NCBI GenBank assembly: GCA_016935655.1
Contig: JAFGQM010000067.1
Coordinates: forward strand, 1 to 5,538
Reading direction: 5' to 3'
Source of the DNA: Candidatus Altarchaeota archaeon
Lineage (GTDB): Archaea > Altiarchaeota > Altiarchaeia > JAFGQM01
Length of the DNA: 5,538 bases
The stretch's first letter is position 1; every line of letters begins with the position of its first letter. This document shows, piece by piece, positions 4,781 through 5,538 of this stretch. A model generated the notes under the pieces. That model had not been told where the DNA came from. It did no database searches and worked only from the letters and a program-made list of their open reading frames with translations. Both the position numbers and the translations under genes were made by a program.

Positions 4781-5538
4781 TTAGGTACAGCCAGGAGGAT
4801 TCCCAAGGCGCACACAGAAGGATGTTATCGCATCACTGGCGAATGTCTTTGCCTCCAAACAGTATCTATCCGCCTGCTCTGCTAACTCAAGTGAACCCCC
4901 CGAGACATCCAACACATCTTTGCCGACGGTATAATACTTGTTGGCTACTCCCAAGTACAAGACAGCCTCTTGCGGACAGGCGGTCCCACAGCCACCGATA
5001 AACTGCGGGCCTTCTAGCCTCTCGATGAGGCTATGGGCTTCCCCGCATGTTTTCTCTGCCTGCTCCTTCGGCTTTGTCGAAGTCATCCTGTGACCGGCAT
5101 AATAGAGCAGATAAGGCACATCCTCGACGTTGCATACCGGGCACAAGACTAAGGCCCTAGGTGGATTTAGTAAATATACGCCGGGGGTACTTATCTCATT
5201 ATTCTTGTCCGAACCCTCTCTTTTGTCTGCTGTTAGTATGACCCTTGACATCACGGTAGCATCATCCTCAAGCTTTACGTGTAAACTGCCGATTTGCAAA
5301 TCTTTTGCAAAGACCGGGACCGATATCTTTAATTTGTGGGGCCCATGGGTATCTGTCAATGTCCTGCCGTCTTTCAGGGTCAGCTCAACGAGGTCGGGAT
5401 CATTCATTATGTCCTTGATCCAGATATCGTAATCTATCTTATTTTTCCCCCCCGCTATCTGATCCGAGCAATCATCGCCGTAAGAGGGGTCAGCATAGTT
5501 CGTGATGTCCGTCACTTCAACGTCAAACTCGTACTCAA
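4781..5538 (-). CDS. Cysteine-rich protein of unknown function, C-terminal 251 residues (N-terminus beyond window)
   Basis: The frame is open from the right edge to a TAA at 4781-4783. A GTG at 5515 could be taken as a start, but the same frame continues upstream to the edge encoding EYEFDVE, which blends smoothly into the downstream sequence, so this is most likely an internal fragment of a longer protein. The first half has alternating hydrophobic/charged stretches that suggest beta-strands (for example HKLKISVPVFAKDLQIGSLH). The second half looks more helical and cysteine-rich. Nine cysteines are visible, among them CPVC (5132-5143), a GGCGTACP motif and a terminal PPGCT. CPVC could be a metal-binding or redox pair, but the spread of cysteines fits disulfides in an exported protein equally well. 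No membrane segment or C-terminal anchor is visible. It converges on the acsA-carrier pair. I do not recognise the family. Its style resembles the exported protein at the left edge, but I see no clear homology between them. Confidence 0.75.
   Translation of the reverse strand, partial: EYEFDVEVTDITNYADPSYGDDCSDQIAGGKNKIDYDIWIKDIMNDPDLVELTLKDGRTLTDTHGPHKLKISVPVFAKDLQIGSLHVKLEDDATVMSRVILTADKREGSDKNNEISTPGVYLLNPPRALVLCPVCNVEDVPYLLYYAGHRMTSTKPKEQAEKTCGEAHSLIERLEGPQFIGGCGTACPQEAVLYLGVANKYYTVGKDVLDVSGGSLELAEQADRYCLEAKTFASDAITSFCVRLGNPPGCT

Noticed and set aside
5130..5432. Plus-strand open frame of 100 codons.
   Set aside because: Antisense to the continuous minus frame, with no initiation signal and no conserved motif.
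5513..5515. GTG as the start of the right-edge minus-strand gene.
   Set aside because: The frame stays open upstream to the window edge with sensible protein sequence, and no ribosome-binding site or signal peptide follows the GTG.
1..5538. CRISPR array, tRNA, rRNA, transposase or phage genes.
   Set aside because: No regularly spaced repeats, cloverleaf-like or rRNA-like sequence, or recognisable mobile-element protein was seen.

Overview
The window looks archaeal. Arginine is written mostly with AGG and isoleucine very often with ATA. None of the three visible starts has a convincing Shine-Dalgarno sequence, and a TATA-like element sits about 24 bases before one start, the distance expected for a leaderless archaeal mRNA. 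AT-rich spacers separate genes of moderate GC content. An uncultivated lineage such as a DPANN-type or euryarchaeal group is possible, but nothing here fixes the taxon, and the acetyl-CoA synthetase itself is close to the Bacillus AcsA type.

Layout: (1) 1-1504, minus strand, is the N-terminal 501 residues of a large exported, cysteine-containing protein that runs off the left edge. It has a clear signal peptide and a segment resembling a cell-wall-binding repeat 2 / S-layer-like module. (2) 1505-1641 is a divergent promoter region with a TATA-like box for the minus gene, a perfect 15-base palindrome and an exact 11-base tandem duplication that ends on the first base of the next start codon. 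(3) 1642-3396, plus strand, is AMP-forming acetyl-CoA synthetase (acsA). (4) 3397-3420 is a 24-base pyrimidine-rich spacer preceded by a small hairpin over the acsA stop codon. (5) 3421-4620, plus strand, is a 12-TM MFS carrier of the oxalate/formate antiporter (OFA) type. (6) 4621-4780 is a convergent spacer packed with hairpins and short repeats. (7) 4781-5538, minus strand, is the C-terminal 251 residues of an unrecognised cysteine-rich protein that runs off the right edge.

The two recognisable genes form a plausible uptake-and-activation pair: the OFA-type carrier would move a small monocarboxylate across the membrane and AcsA would convert acetate to acetyl-CoA. This coupling is inferred from adjacency and family. 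The two flanking minus-strand genes match no family I can name with confidence. They are the most novel content, probably surface or extracellular proteins held together by disulfides. I see no RNA gene, CRISPR array, transposase or origin, and no gene-free stretch longer than 160 bases.
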